Origin: Cloacimonetes bacterium UBA5835
GTDB lineage: Bacteria; Cloacimonadota; Cloacimonadia; Cloacimonadales; Cloacimonadaceae
NCBI GenBank assembly: GCA_002432865.1
Contig: DJGX01000019.1
Span: 21,956 to 85,955 of the forward strand
Length of the DNA: 64,000 nucleotides
Reading direction: 5' to 3'
The notes under the pieces: model-generated
Databases searched by the model: none
Seen by the model: only the letters and a program-made list of their open reading frames with translations
Told to the model about the DNA's origin: nothing
Program-made: the position numbers and the translations under genes
Shown here: one piece after another, positions 16,529 to 25,937 of the stretch
How the letters are laid out: each line of letters begins with the position of its first letter
How positions within the stretch are numbered: position 1 is the first letter of the stretch

Positions 16529-17503
16529 ATGTTTTTATCAGGTTTACAAATGAAAGAGGTTTTTCTAAAAGCCAAAAAAATGCGTTTTGGGATTATCGCT
16601 TCCAATGTGGTCTTCGACACACAAATCCGAGCCCTTATTCAAGGTTATGCAGCTGTAAATTCTGATGGCTTACTTCAAATGAGTACAGGTGCCTGTAAAT
16701 ATGCAGCAGGTTCCTCTCAAGATATACAAATTGGAGCCAGAATGATTTCAGCAATGGCTAAGACCTTTGCATCCCAATTTCCTAAATGTGGAATCGGTTT
16801 ACATATAGACCATGCCACACCTAACTATTTTGATTTCATAAAGTTTTGTATTGAAAACGACTTAGTAACTTCTGTAATGATTGATGCTTCCAAAGAAAAT
16901 CTGGAAGATAATATCCGTATCACTAAAGAGGTTGTAGATTTAGCTCATAAATATAATATTCTGGTAGAAGGTGAAATTGGCCATATCAAGGGTGCTGAAG
17001 ATGAAATTGTTTCCGAAGATGAACTTTATACTAAACCAGAAGAAGCTTTAGAATTTGTAAAACGCACAAATGTAGACCTTTTTGCGGCTTCAGTAGGAAC
17101 CAATCATGGCGTTTGTAAAGGAGAAAATATCGTTCTCCGCCTCGATTTAATCAAAGAAATTGATGACCTGCTAATTAAAAATGGAGTAGAAAGAGGATTA
17201 GTTTTACACGGTGCTTCGGGGTTAACAGACCAACAGCAAAAAACTGCTATTGCCAATGGAGTAGTAAAAATCAATAAAGATACCCATTATCAAATGGATA
17301 TGGCTTCTGCTATTCAAGAATATTGGGAAAAAGAAAAGTATGCAATCGTCTGCCCTCCAGATATGGATCCAAATCTCTATGTTCCTAACAAAAGTAAATT
17401 TGACCCTCGCAAATGGCTGATTAAAGGTGAAGAAAAAATGCAGAACACAGTTATGGATTTCTGCAATATTTCCGGTAGCGCACAAAATAGTATATTACTA
17501 TAA
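16529..17503 (+). CDS. fba: class II fructose-1,6-bisphosphate aldolase
   Basis: A zinc-dependent aldolase of glycolysis and gluconeogenesis. The metal and catalytic motif HIDHAT (His92, Asp94, His95) is intact, followed by EGEIGHIKGAED near 150 with the conserved Glu, SVGTNHG near 190 and HGASGL near 230 for phosphate binding. The length of 324 residues is normal. GGAGG stands just upstream of the ATG. It is followed 16 bases later by gap, so the two consecutive glycolytic steps are probably co-transcribed from the promoter at 16466-16493. Confidence 0.94.
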   Translation: MFLSGLQMKEVFLKAKKMRFGIIASNVVFDTQIRALIQGYAAVNSDGLLQMSTGACKYAAGSSQDIQIGARMISAMAKTFASQFPKCGIGLHIDHATPNYFDFIKFCIENDLVTSVMIDASKENLEDNIRITKEVVDLAHKYNILVEGEIGHIKGAEDEIVSEDELYTKPEEALEFVKRTNVDLFAASVGTNHGVCKGENIVLRLDLIKEIDDLLIKNGVERGLVLHGASGLTDQQQKTAIANGVVKINKDTHYQMDMASAIQEYWEKEKYAIVCPPDMDPNLYVPNKSKFDPRKWLIKGEEKMQNTVMDFCNISGSAQNSILL

Positions 17504-17519
17504 CTGAAGGAGATAGAAT

Positions 17520-18518
17520 ATGACAAATGTAGCAATTAACGGTTTTGGACGCATTGGGCGTCTGGTTTTACGCATAATAATTAACAGCCATCCGGAATTG
17601 AATGTAGTGGCTATCAACGATCTAACCGATGCTAAAACTTTGGCACATCTTTTTAAATACGATAGTGTTCATAAAGTTTATCCTGGACAGATTTCCAGCG
17701 AAGAGAACTATTTATTAGTGAATGGCAAAAAGATCAGAATTTTTGCCGAAAAAGATCCTGAAGTGCTTCCCTGGAAAGATTTGGGAGTGGAATATGTAAT
17801 TGAATCTACCGGTATTTTCACAACCAAGGAAAAGGCATCGAAACACTTAAAAGCTGGTGCCCAAAAAGTTATTTTAACAGCTCCTGCGAAAGATGATGTT
17901 GATGCTACAATCGTTATGGGTGTAAATCATACTTCCTTGAAAGCAGAACATTTAATTGTTTCCAATGCCTCTTGCACAACCAATTGTCTTGCCCCTGTAG
18001 CAAAAGTTCTTCAAGATAGATTTGGCATTGTAAATGGTTTAATGACTACTATCCACAGCTACACAAACGATCAGAGAATTTTAGATCTGCCTCATAATGA
18101 TCTAAGAAGAGCCAGAGCTGCCGCAATGAGTATGATTCCAACTTCTACAGGAGCAGCTAAAGCCATCGGTTTAGTTATTCCAGAATTAAAAGGTAAACTG
18201 GATGGAGTGGCCATTAGAGTTCCTACTCCAGACGGCTCATTAGTTGATCTCTGTGCCAACCTGGAAGTGGAAGTTACTAAGGAAGATATTAATTCTGCAA
18301 TGAATGAAGCTGCCAATAGCTATCTTAAGGGTTATCTGATGTATACTGAAGAACCAATTGTCTCTATAGATATTGTTGGTAATCCTCATTCTTCCATATT
18401 TGATTCTCTGATCACCTACACTAAAGGGAAAATGGTAAAGGTCTTCAGCTGGTATGATAATGAATATGGATATTCTAACCGAGTGGTAGATTTACTGGAG
18501 TATATGCGTAAATTATAA
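17520..18518 (+). CDS. gap: glyceraldehyde-3-phosphate dehydrogenase (type I)
   Basis: It oxidises glyceraldehyde-3-phosphate with NAD and phosphate. The Rossmann motif INGFGRIGR is at residues 6-14, the catalytic Cys152 lies in SNASCTTNC, and the usual HSYTNDQ and WYDNEYGYSNRVVDL segments follow. Asp33 in the NDLTD segment suggests NAD rather than NADP. The length of 332 residues is standard. AAGGAG lies just upstream of the ATG. It shares an operon with fba. Confidence 0.97.
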   Translation: MTNVAINGFGRIGRLVLRIIINSHPELNVVAINDLTDAKTLAHLFKYDSVHKVYPGQISSEENYLLVNGKKIRIFAEKDPEVLPWKDLGVEYVIESTGIFTTKEKASKHLKAGAQKVILTAPAKDDVDATIVMGVNHTSLKAEHLIVSNASCTTNCLAPVAKVLQDRFGIVNGLMTTIHSYTNDQRILDLPHNDLRRARAAAMSMIPTSTGAAKAIGLVIPELKGKLDGVAIRVPTPDGSLVDLCANLEVEVTKEDINSAMNEAANSYLKGYLMYTEEPIVSIDIVGNPHSSIFDSLITYTKGKMVKVFSWYDNEYGYSNRVVDLLEYMRKL

Positions 18519-18698
18519 AGGGTTAGTTCTTACCAGATGCATTAATAATCCTATTACCTCCAAGGAAAAGTTAGCAGTGGAGAGATAAAGCTGTACTAAT
18601 ATTTTCCTGGTATTACAATAGTATTTACAAGATAGAAGAGCTCAAGTTTCGCTTGACAAAACTACTGCTACCAGAAAGTTTTTCTTGGAAACGAGGTT

Positions 18699-18774
18699 GG
18701 GGCTATAGCTCAGTTGGTAGAGCGAATGGTTCGCAATCATTAGGCCAGGGGTTCGAATCCCCTTAGCTCCACCA
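18699..18774 (+). tRNA. tRNA-Ala (anticodon CGC)
   Basis: Clear cloverleaf: acceptor GGGGCTA/TAGCTCC, D-stem GCTC/GAGC, anticodon stem AATGG/TCATT around loop TTCGCAA giving anticodon CGC, and T-arm AGGGG/CCCCT with loop TTCGAAT. CCA is encoded at 18772-18774. It reads GCG alanine codons. A TTGACA at 18653-18658 may be its -35 box, though no good -10 was seen. The following 255 bases up to the alcohol dehydrogenase hold nothing recognisable except a short AGCC/GGCT hairpin without a T-run. Confidence 0.97.
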
Positions 18775-19029
18775 TAATTTTTTCTGCTTAATAAGAATAA
18801 GTCTATCTCCTATAGCCTTTCTGGCTGTATGCCGAGTTCAAATTTCAATAATTATCTCTTAATCTCGTTTAGGAACTGTTAGAGAAGCTCCTAAACAGTA
18901 AAAAATTTCAGCTTTTAAAATGGAATCAGGGGAAAAATGGGCATTTTTACTTGTTTTATTACAGATTTGCGTTATTTTGTATTTAGATTCTGAACAACAA
19001 GCACAAAAAGGAATATGAAGGAGATAGAA

Positions 19030-20172
19030 ATGGAGGCCTTTAGTTTTTGTAATCCTACCCGGATTGAATTTGGAACGGGAAAGATTAAAATATTGGGAAT
19101 GGAACTACACAAAGCGGGTATCAAAAGCTGCTTGATGGTAGCTGGCGGAGGTTCAATAAAGGCAAATGGCGTTTATCTTCAGGTTTGTGAATCGTTAAAT
19201 AAATCCGGAATCCGTTTCGTTGAAAGTTGGGGGGTTCAATCTAATCCTACTTTACAAAAGGTTAATGAACTCTGTGAACTGGCAAAAGAAGAAAAAGTGG
19301 AAGCCATTCTTGCTGTTGGAGGTGGAAGTGTAATTGATACTGCAAAGACCGTTGCTGCTGGTGTATATTTACAAAATATCTGGAATGCTTTTTTAGGAAA
19401 GGAACGAATTCGTAATGCTCTACCAATTTATACAGTTTTAACAATTTCCGCCACAGGCAGCGAAATGAATGGAAATGCCGTTATTACTAATAACGAAACC
19501 CTGCAAAAATGGAGTATTTATTCCCCGTTGATCTATCCACATTTAAGTATTATAGACCCTTCTGTGCAAAGTAGTTTACCTTTCAAACAAACTGCTAATG
19601 GAGCAATGGATGCCATTGCTCATATTTTAGAATTTTACTTTGCCGATGATCGAGCTATCGCTACCTTAGCAATCGACGATGCTCTGCAAAAAACAATTAT
19701 AGAAATGACTGACCGCCTGCAACTTAATTCCGGGGATTTACTAGCCAGAGGAAATTTGGCATGGTGCGCTACTTTGGCTTTAAATGGAATTTCCGGAATC
19801 GGAATGAAGGGAGGCGACTGGGCTTGTCATTCAATAGAACATAGTTTCTCTGCTTTACATCCAGATATTGCTCATGGTGAAGGTTTAGGAGTTATTTTCC
19901 CTGCTTGGATTGAATATATGAGTGAAAAAGACCCCTCTCGCTTTTTACGCTGGGCTAAAAATGTTTGGGATGAAGAAAATGTTTCCCGCGCTCTACATAG
20001 ATTTCGCGATAAATTGGAATCTTGGGGAATGGCACAAACTTTGCGAGACCTGGGTATTAAGGAAAATGAACTGCCACAAATAGTTAATAATATTATGAGT
20101 AGTCCCAGAATCGGAATGGTTAGTAAATTATCTGCTGTGGAAGTAGAATCCTTATTAATGCTGGCATATTAA
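19030..20172 (+). CDS. iron-containing alcohol dehydrogenase (butanol dehydrogenase-like)
   Basis: A group III alcohol dehydrogenase that interconverts alcohols and aldehydes with NAD(P)H, probably disposing of fermentation electrons. Nucleotide-binding GGGS motifs occur near residue 35 and 97 (AVGGGSVIDTAK). The metal ligands are expected in the NGAMDAIAHILE segment near 190, in HSIEHSFSA near 270 and in HPDIAHGEG. The start is set at ATG 19030, with AAGGAG at 19018-19023 six bases upstream; an ATG at 19015 is in frame but poorly placed. Length 380 matches the YqhD/BdhA side of the family. Confidence 0.9.
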   Translation: MEAFSFCNPTRIEFGTGKIKILGMELHKAGIKSCLMVAGGGSIKANGVYLQVCESLNKSGIRFVESWGVQSNPTLQKVNELCELAKEEKVEAILAVGGGSVIDTAKTVAAGVYLQNIWNAFLGKERIRNALPIYTVLTISATGSEMNGNAVITNNETLQKWSIYSPLIYPHLSIIDPSVQSSLPFKQTANGAMDAIAHILEFYFADDRAIATLAIDDALQKTIIEMTDRLQLNSGDLLARGNLAWCATLALNGISGIGMKGGDWACHSIEHSFSALHPDIAHGEGLGVIFPAWIEYMSEKDPSRFLRWAKNVWDEENVSRALHRFRDKLESWGMAQTLRDLGIKENELPQIVNNIMSSPRIGMVSKLSAVEVESLLMLAY

Positions 20173-20380
20173 ATTACATATTGCAGCTCTTATATTAGAT
20201 AACAGTAACTTCTTTATCTTTCCTCAGCATTAGGAAAGTACACCATATAAATTATACATAAAAAAGCAATCGCCGAAACGGTATTGGATAATCTGTGCGG
20301 TAAACATATCTAATACCTTATCCTTGTTAGCTTCTACCCAATGTATATAGATGTGATTTAACCAAAATGAATTTATGGCG

Positions 20381-20440
20381 AGTAGAGGGTATAAGTACCC
20401 CCCTACCAGAGATAATAAATGTCACTAACCCAAAAATGGC
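20381..20440 (+). repeat. dispersed repeat block, related to 40923-40983
   Basis: About 60 bases are roughly three-quarters identical to 40923-40983 by eye, sharing AGTA(A/G)AGGGTAT, GTACC and ATAAATG(C/T)CACTAA. In both places the block lies to the left of a copy of the other dispersed repeat. Confidence 0.6.
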
Positions 20441-20777
20441 AAAAGCACAGAAAGGGAAAATGTAAGAAATGTAAAGATAAGCAGGAAGTACTAAAACCAA
20501 AGAAAGTACTTAGCCAATTCCAAATAGATATACAATATCAAGCAGTTCATTTTATTATTCTCTAATGCAGACCTACTTTCAATAGTGATGTAGAATCCTT
20601 TCATAACCTTATTGAAGAAGAATTCTCTCCTTTTTAAAAAACCGAATAGTGAAATTGATCTCTTGGCTAAAACTTTCGCTTACCAAATCTGGTGCAATTC
20701 CTTTAGAAATATTAGAGGTAGAGAAAATCAAAATTCTGAACAAATCTACCCCTCAGAATTGAATACCAAGAAACCTC

Positions 20778-20868
20778 TTCCTGTTGTCCCTGCTATTTTG
20801 GTTTACGAGTATATGCAGCTGATTGGAAAGGCTAACAAAAAGGGGGATAATTTTTACCCTTGCCACCT
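20778..20868 (-). repeat. dispersed intergenic repeat, proximal half
   Basis: The reverse strand matches 63642-63726: it opens with a GGTGGCAAGGGTAAAAATTA-type start, then a run of C, CCTTTCCAATCAGCTG and a CAAAATAGCAGGGACAACAGGAA-type end (shared with 41025-41107). It is one of at least six copies or fragments in the window. Confidence 0.7.
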
Positions 20869-20954
20869 AAGCTCTCCTAAGCTTTTACTTGACACAAACC
20901 CTGTTCTTAAAGCTTTGTAATTTAAATAGGTATAAATGATAAGGATATTTACTG

Positions 20955-21881
20955 ATGAGAGATAAAATAAGCGCAAAAAAAGACAAAACTAAATTAGACG
21001 CCCTACCCTATACTGTTACTCCCCCTCCTGAAGGGAAAAAATTCCATAAGCGTAAACCTGGTTTGCAAGATTGGGTGGAGGCAATCCTTTTTGCTTTTGT
21101 AGTGGCAATGATCATTCGTAATTATACTTTCGAGAATTTCTTGATCCCCTCTTCTTCTATGGAAAAGACACTTTTAGTGGGTGATTATTTGGTAGCCAAT
21201 AAGATTAAGTACTTTTTCAGTGATCCCAAGCAAGGTGAAATCGTCACATTCCGCTATCCCAAAATTGAAGAAGGCACACCTGAACACAAGGATTATAAGG
21301 ATGATTTTATCAAGATCTTTCCGCCTATTTATATAAACAAGAAACAGAGCTTTTCCAAATTTCCCTTAACTGCTTTTCATATAAGCTATTATGCCCGTAG
21401 GAACATTGTTAAACGAGTGATCGGAATGCCTGGCGACACAGTTGAAATAAAAGATAAAATTGTTTATGTGAACGGCAAAGAATATACAAAAGGTTTTGAA
21501 AATTATGGAGTGGCTATTCCCAGTCCACCTGCTTCTCCAGAACGAATTGAATATTTTACCTATCCAGAGAACAGCTTTGATTATGTTTCAATGAATCCCT
21601 GGTATGAACCTTATAGAATTAAGCCCGAAGGTGATTCCACCGCTGTTCGTAAAATATTCAATCGCGATTGGTTTGGCCCAATAAAGGTTCCCGAAAACAG
21701 TTATTTTGTAATGGGCGACAATCGTGATGTTAGTGAAGATAGTCGTTATTGGGGTTTTTTAGAACGAAAACATATAACCGGGACTCCCTGGTTGATTTTC
21801 TTCAGCAGGGGAATTGAGTTTAATAAACTTTATGATGAACCCCATATTCGATGGAACAGGATTTTCAGGCATCCCAGTTAG
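20955..21881 (+). CDS. lepB: signal peptidase I
   Basis: This membrane serine protease with a Ser/Lys dyad removes signal peptides. A ~35-residue basic N-terminal region precedes one membrane segment at ~40-55. The catalytic Ser68 lies in IPSSSMEKTL and the general-base Lys153 in KRVIGMPGD. GDNRDVSEDSRYWGF near residue 257 is box E. The ~60-residue insert between boxes (about 165-250) makes it 308 residues long, as in other Gram-negative LepB. AAGGA at 20941-20945 lies nine bases before the ATG. The hemW-like gene starts inside its 3' end (31-base overlap). Confidence 0.93.
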   Translation: MRDKISAKKDKTKLDALPYTVTPPPEGKKFHKRKPGLQDWVEAILFAFVVAMIIRNYTFENFLIPSSSMEKTLLVGDYLVANKIKYFFSDPKQGEIVTFRYPKIEEGTPEHKDYKDDFIKIFPPIYINKKQSFSKFPLTAFHISYYARRNIVKRVIGMPGDTVEIKDKIVYVNGKEYTKGFENYGVAIPSPPASPERIEYFTYPENSFDYVSMNPWYEPYRIKPEGDSTAVRKIFNRDWFGPIKVPENSYFVMGDNRDVSEDSRYWGFLERKHITGTPWLIFFSRGIEFNKLYDEPHIRWNRIFRHPS

Positions 21882-22975
21882 GGCTTTATATCCATATTCC
21901 TTTTTGCCTTACAAAATGCGGGTATTGCAGTTTTTTCACTCTGCCTTTTCGACAAAGTTCATTATATGAATATGTTGGCTATATAGAAAAAGAGAAAGTA
22001 CTATATCGCTATCAGTTAAAAAGACCTTTAGCCACAATCTATTTTGGCGGGGGAACTCCTTCCCTTTTAAGTGCAGAACAGATTATGGCTATTTTAGAAG
22101 GCCTAAATATTTTACCTGATGCCGAAATCACTCTGGAAATTAATCCTCTGCAAATTACAGAACAATATTTAAAGGCACTGAAAACAACACCTGTAAATCG
22201 CTTGTCTATAGGGATGCAAAGTATGAATAATTCAGAACTTGCCTGGCTGAATAGACATCATAATATGGAACAAATAATAGATAAAATAGCTCTATGCCGT
22301 AAAGAAAACTTCAATAATATTTCCTTAGACCTAATTTACGGATTGCCAAATAGTTCAGTTCAAACCGTACAACAAACAGTTGATGCCTATCTGAAACTTC
22401 AACCGGAACATATTTCCTGCTATCTTTTAACCCTTGATGAAGATTGTCCCCTGGCCGATGAAATAGATAAACTGCCCAACGAAGATATTCTGGCTGAACA
22501 ATATGAATATCTTTGTAGCTATTTGAAACAAGCAGGGTATACTCACTATGAAATATCCAATTTTGCTATACCAGGCTTTGAATCAAAACATAACTTAAGA
22601 TACTGGAAGAGTGAGGATTATTTGGCTTTGGGAGTTTCTGCCTCAGGATGGATTTACCCTATGCGTTATCAAAATCCTGTAGATATCAATGCCTATTATG
22701 AAAATGTGAAAAATAGAGTTATTTTCCCCCAAAAGGAAGAACTCTCTAACCAAAGAATTATTCAGGACTATTTGATGATGGGATTGCGTTTGCGAGAAGG
22801 GATTAACCTACAAGAATTTAATGAGCGGTTTCAGATTCCCCTTATGGAAATATATCGTGAGCAGATAAATAAGCTGATTAAGATAAAAATGCTTACTCTG
22901 CAAGAAGGAAACTTAGCTTTAACAGAACAAGCCCTTTTTGTTTCCAATCGCGTAATTGGAGATTTAATATTATGA
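21851..22975 (+). CDS. hemW: HemW-like radical SAM protein
   Basis: A radical S-adenosylmethionine enzyme. The [4Fe-4S] motif is Cys19-x3-Cys23-x2-Cys26 with the HemW-typical YIHIPFC lead. FGGGTPS near residue 66 binds SAM, and RLSIGMQSM and the LIYGLP segment follow. The C-terminal HemW domain is present (total 374). HemW inserts or carries heme and was long mis-annotated as coproporphyrinogen oxidase; the extra Cys of HemN (CxxxCxxCxC) is absent here, favouring HemW. It overlaps lepB by 31 bases and the next gene by four. Confidence 0.9.
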   Translation: MEQDFQASQLGLYIHIPFCLTKCGYCSFFTLPFRQSSLYEYVGYIEKEKVLYRYQLKRPLATIYFGGGTPSLLSAEQIMAILEGLNILPDAEITLEINPLQITEQYLKALKTTPVNRLSIGMQSMNNSELAWLNRHHNMEQIIDKIALCRKENFNNISLDLIYGLPNSSVQTVQQTVDAYLKLQPEHISCYLLTLDEDCPLADEIDKLPNEDILAEQYEYLCSYLKQAGYTHYEISNFAIPGFESKHNLRYWKSEDYLALGVSASGWIYPMRYQNPVDINAYYENVKNRVIFPQKEELSNQRIIQDYLMMGLRLREGINLQEFNERFQIPLMEIYREQINKLIKIKMLTLQEGNLALTEQALFVSNRVIGDLIL

Positions 22976-23709
22976 ATTTGATGGAATGGAGAATACTTCT
23001 TGATAAATTGATTAATGATAGCGATTTTGCCCATAAAAGTTACTTTGCCGGGGGCTGTGTGCGTGATTTTCTTTTAAATCCCGATAGTTCTATCACAAGC
23101 GATATTGATATCTGTGTGGAAATTTTTGAAGGAGGAATTGCCCTGGCCAAATATCTACAGAACTATCTGCCGGAAAGTGATATTATTATCCATCAAAGTT
23201 TTGGAACTGCTTCCTTGCGCTATAAAAACTATAAGCTGGAATTTGTGGCTACCCGAAAAGAGAAATATTATCCTGGCAGTCGTTATCCCCAAGTACAATT
23301 TGGAAACTTACTGGATGATGTCTTAAGGAGGGATTTTACTATTAATGCATTACTTATGTCTATTACCACAGGTGAAATTTTGGATCTTTCCTGTAAAGGA
23401 CTTAGCGATTTGAAACAAGGAATTATTCGCACAGTACAAGACCCGGATAAAAGTTTTTCAGAAGACCCTTTAAGGATGCTAAGAGCACTGCAATTTGCTT
23501 TACGCTTTAATTTTCAAATAGAAGATAAAACACTAAAAGCAATGCAAAAAAATACTCCTGCCCTGAAAATCCTTTCTAAAAGAGCAATACAAGAAGAACT
23601 AAATAAAATCCCTGAAAGCAAACGACAGGAAGCAATTGCGTTCATAGATAAAATGAATTGGAAACCCTATCTAAAGCATAAAAGTGAAACCCAGAATGAA
23701 CAATGTTAG
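22972..23709 (+). CDS. short poly(A) polymerase / CCA-adding enzyme family protein
   Basis: A class II nucleotidyltransferase of the PcnB/CCA family. The head motif GGCVRD is at residues 27-32 and the catalytic DxD pair is Asp44/Asp46. RRDFTINAL near 121, the neck-region EDPLRMLRA near 163 and the FNFQIEDKTL segment follow. At 245 residues it ends soon after the neck, whereas CCA enzymes and PcnB usually exceed 380, so body and tail domains are missing. It may be a minimal tRNA nucleotidyltransferase, or one half of a split system. It overlaps hemW by four bases (ATGA). Confidence 0.82.
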   Translation: MNLMEWRILLDKLINDSDFAHKSYFAGGCVRDFLLNPDSSITSDIDICVEIFEGGIALAKYLQNYLPESDIIIHQSFGTASLRYKNYKLEFVATRKEKYYPGSRYPQVQFGNLLDDVLRRDFTINALLMSITTGEILDLSCKGLSDLKQGIIRTVQDPDKSFSEDPLRMLRALQFALRFNFQIEDKTLKAMQKNTPALKILSKRAIQEELNKIPESKRQEAIAFIDKMNWKPYLKHKSETQNEQC

Positions 23710-23747
23710 CTATATTAAAATAGTATATCAGCACACCAGAAGTGAGT

Positions 23748-23846
23748 GGTAAAGACAGAAAGTACACCCTCCCTTTATTTTTTATTCCTATTAAGATTCA
23801 TATAAATATCAATTACAATTGGAAGGATTAAAGTAACAGCATAAAA
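23748..23846 (+). repeat. dispersed intergenic repeat copy
   Basis: It follows the order of 63642-63740: GGTAAAG, AGTACACCCTCCCTTTATT, an AATTACAATTGG core and TAACAGCATA. It joins the proximal half and the beginning of the distal half of the repeat, like the copy at 63.6 kb. Confidence 0.65.
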
Positions 23847-23978
23847 TACTACGAAAACTCCCCTCTTGAAACTGCATTATACTTACTGTAACAATCAATT
23901 TGATAATAAAATCCCGATATTTTTGTTTCCTACTTTCCCTGCTGGGAGCCATTAATCTATCGTTTATCTACCCTTTAT

Positions 23979-24001
23979 CAAGCGTTAATTATTAACGCTT
24001 G
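23979..24001. repeat. 23-bp perfect palindrome
   Basis: CAAGCGTTAAT at 23979-23989 and ATTAACGCTTG at 23991-24001 are exact reverse complements around a single T. It runs directly into the 11-bp tandem units. Confidence 0.85.
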
Positions 24002-24033
24002 ATTAAGGCTTGATTAACACTTGATTAACGCTT
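23998..24033 (+). repeat. three tandem 11-bp units CTTGATTAANN
   Basis: Units start at 23998, 24009 and 24020 and are identical for nine of eleven bases, with a partial fourth (CTT) at 24031. The period of 11 puts each unit on nearly the same face of the helix, as in arrayed protein-binding sites. Confidence 0.8.
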
Positions 24034-24370
24034 TCACCTAAGGGCAAAGAGCGAAGCTTGAATACAATATGCAGTGTATATTAAAGTGGTAAATACCTGA
24101 TGACAGATATATGTAATAGGATAGTACTTAAATACCCACCCTTCATTTTACTGCATAAGGAAAAAAGAGCTTACCATTTTTTGCTGGGCAAATAAACCGA
24201 AGTTTGTCAACAGACCTTGTGCTAACCTGTTTTTAGAATGATTTTATTCGGCGGTTCAGTTACTGAATATGGCTATAAACTATGTGGCTTTCTTCTGCGG
24301 ATTTTTACTCAGAGGAAAATTCCTGATGAATTGCAGAAGTAGAATATTACTTTTTCCTTAGTAATTTAAC

Positions 24371-24405
24371 TTATTAAAAAGGGGGGTATTTTTTTCTTTA
24401 CCTCC
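24371..24405 (-). repeat. fragment of the dispersed intergenic repeat
   Basis: The reverse strand reads GGTAAAG, an A-run and ATACCCCCCTTTTT, matching the first ~30 bases of the copy at 63642. Confidence 0.5.
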
Positions 24406-24500
24406 CTATCAGCAAGCCAGAAGTCATATTTTGTGTTCATAATAAATCTTGATATCCTATAATCCTTATTTCTAAAATTATAATTTGCATAATCTTAGGG

Positions 24501-25928
24501 CTATTTGATAGCCAGAGAAAGCACTTCTTTTAAAGTATCTTTTTCCGCCAAAAATAGATACAATCCATAACCCACAAAAGTTAAAAGCGGAAATATCACA
24601 GAAAACTTCCATAGATAAAGGCAGCCAAAGGCAATTAAAATCAATACCGGCAAATTAGATATAAGGTCAATTGTTATTTGCCACAAATTTGCTTTTAACA
24701 GAGTTAACGACAAATAATAAAAAGCCAGATGCATAAATGCACTCACAATGCAAAATAATAAAATGGCAAAAGCGAAAGAAACTTTCATTCCCAAAAACAG
24801 AGCTATAATACGCAAACCTAAAGTAACAATATTCCAAAGCAATTCCCATTGAGGTTTTCTACAAATATAGGGAATGCCACTAATTGGATTATGCAACATA
24901 CTTGTTCCATAAAAAAGGACTAAATAGAGAACCAAAGGCAATGCCGAGAGCCATTTATCACCCCATATAAGAGGAACCAGATATTGCAAAATAAGCGCAT
25001 AAAAAATTAGTGCAGGTATCCCTATTTTCAGAACAATAGCAGTGTAATGCCTTATGCCAGAAACACTTGCTGCAGTCTCACTCTGAGCTAGAACTGGAAA
25101 AAATACCTGCGAAAGAGAAGTATTAAGCATCCCTATAGGAATTGCAATTAGTTGCGATGCAAAAAAATAAACTCCCATCAAAGCTGGTTCTACCATAGTT
25201 CCTAAAAAAAGGACAGGAGCATTGATGGAATAAGACTGTAACAGATTTATCGTACTTACTATTCCCAAAAATTGAAAGTTACGCTTAAAATAGGCACAAG
25301 AGTGTTTTAGCCACTTAAAACTAAAAACCTGTTTCTGTAAAGTTGCTGGTAAAGGAGGTAGCTTGATGCATAGATAAATAAGTTCACCTAAATTGCCGAT
25401 ATAAAATAAAAGGATATAAACCCAGGCCTTTCGCCAAAAATAGATAATACCCAAACAGAGCAAAGAATAGATGAAAACATTAAGTGTTTCCGCTATTGCC
25501 AACTCTTTGAACTGAAATCTTTTTTGAGCATAAACGCGAGCTATCCTTCTTAGGGATTCCACAAAAATTAAGCCCCCGCCATAAGTGAGAATTCTGCCAA
25601 GTTCAGCACTGTTATAATAAGTTCCGATAGTTTTTCCAAAAAAGATTAGCAGAATGGTGATAACAGCTGAAACAAAAAGTCCTGTTTGCAAAAGAGCCAG
25701 GAAGTTTATGCGTTCTTTGCTCTTGGAAATTAGGAACAGATAATCAAGCCCAAAATGAGTTAGATAAGTAAGCAACGCCAAAATTGCTGAAAAGCTACGA
25801 TAGATACCGAAATCAGTTTGCGTTAACCATTTAGCCAGAAAGATGAAAAGAATCAAACTGATTCCTCTGCGTAAAATAGTGGTTGCAAGAGTCCAACGAA
25901 CTCCACTTTTAACTATTTTTGCGTGCAT
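24501..25928 (-). CDS. polysaccharide biosynthesis flippase (Wzx/MATE-like)
   Basis: A 475-residue protein made almost wholly of membrane helices (about 12-14 segments), beginning with the VRWTLATTILRRGISLILF segment that is typical of oligosaccharide flippases. Such proteins move undecaprenyl-linked glycans across the inner membrane. It is the last gene of a minus-strand group with an acyltransferase and a polyprenol-phosphate glycosyltransferase, which fits a lipid-linked glycan role. The gap to ruvB is nine bases. The exact substrate is unknown. Confidence 0.82.
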   Translation of the reverse strand: MHAKIVKSGVRWTLATTILRRGISLILFIFLAKWLTQTDFGIYRSFSAILALLTYLTHFGLDYLFLISKSKERINFLALLQTGLFVSAVITILLIFFGKTIGTYYNSAELGRILTYGGGLIFVESLRRIARVYAQKRFQFKELAIAETLNVFIYSLLCLGIIYFWRKAWVYILLFYIGNLGELIYLCIKLPPLPATLQKQVFSFKWLKHSCAYFKRNFQFLGIVSTINLLQSYSINAPVLFLGTMVEPALMGVYFFASQLIAIPIGMLNTSLSQVFFPVLAQSETAASVSGIRHYTAIVLKIGIPALIFYALILQYLVPLIWGDKWLSALPLVLYLVLFYGTSMLHNPISGIPYICRKPQWELLWNIVTLGLRIIALFLGMKVSFAFAILLFCIVSAFMHLAFYYLSLTLLKANLWQITIDLISNLPVLILIAFGCLYLWKFSVIFPLLTFVGYGLYLFLAEKDTLKEVLSLAIK

Positions 25929-25937
25929 TTTTCTCTT

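Larger units (their letters stand above)
20173..20954. other. long non-coding region with repeat copies
   Basis: No gene was accepted in these ~780 bases. Two blocks (20381-20440 and 20778-20868) recur elsewhere in the window. The open frame of 102 codons at 20612-20920 runs through the second block and is judged to be repeat translation, not a gene. Confidence 0.65.
23710..24500. other. long non-coding convergent region
   Basis: This region lies between two converging operons. It contains a dispersed-repeat copy (23748-23846), a fragment of the same repeat in reverse (24371-24405), a 23-bp palindrome and three 11-bp tandem units (23979-24033). No gene or intrinsic terminator with a T-run was found. 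Confidence 0.65.

Noticed and set aside
20612..20920. Open frame of 102 codons with a plausible length
   Set aside because: It runs through a dispersed repeat copy (20778-20868), has no clear ribosome site, and its repeat-derived peptide is matched by the frame at 40802-41080.
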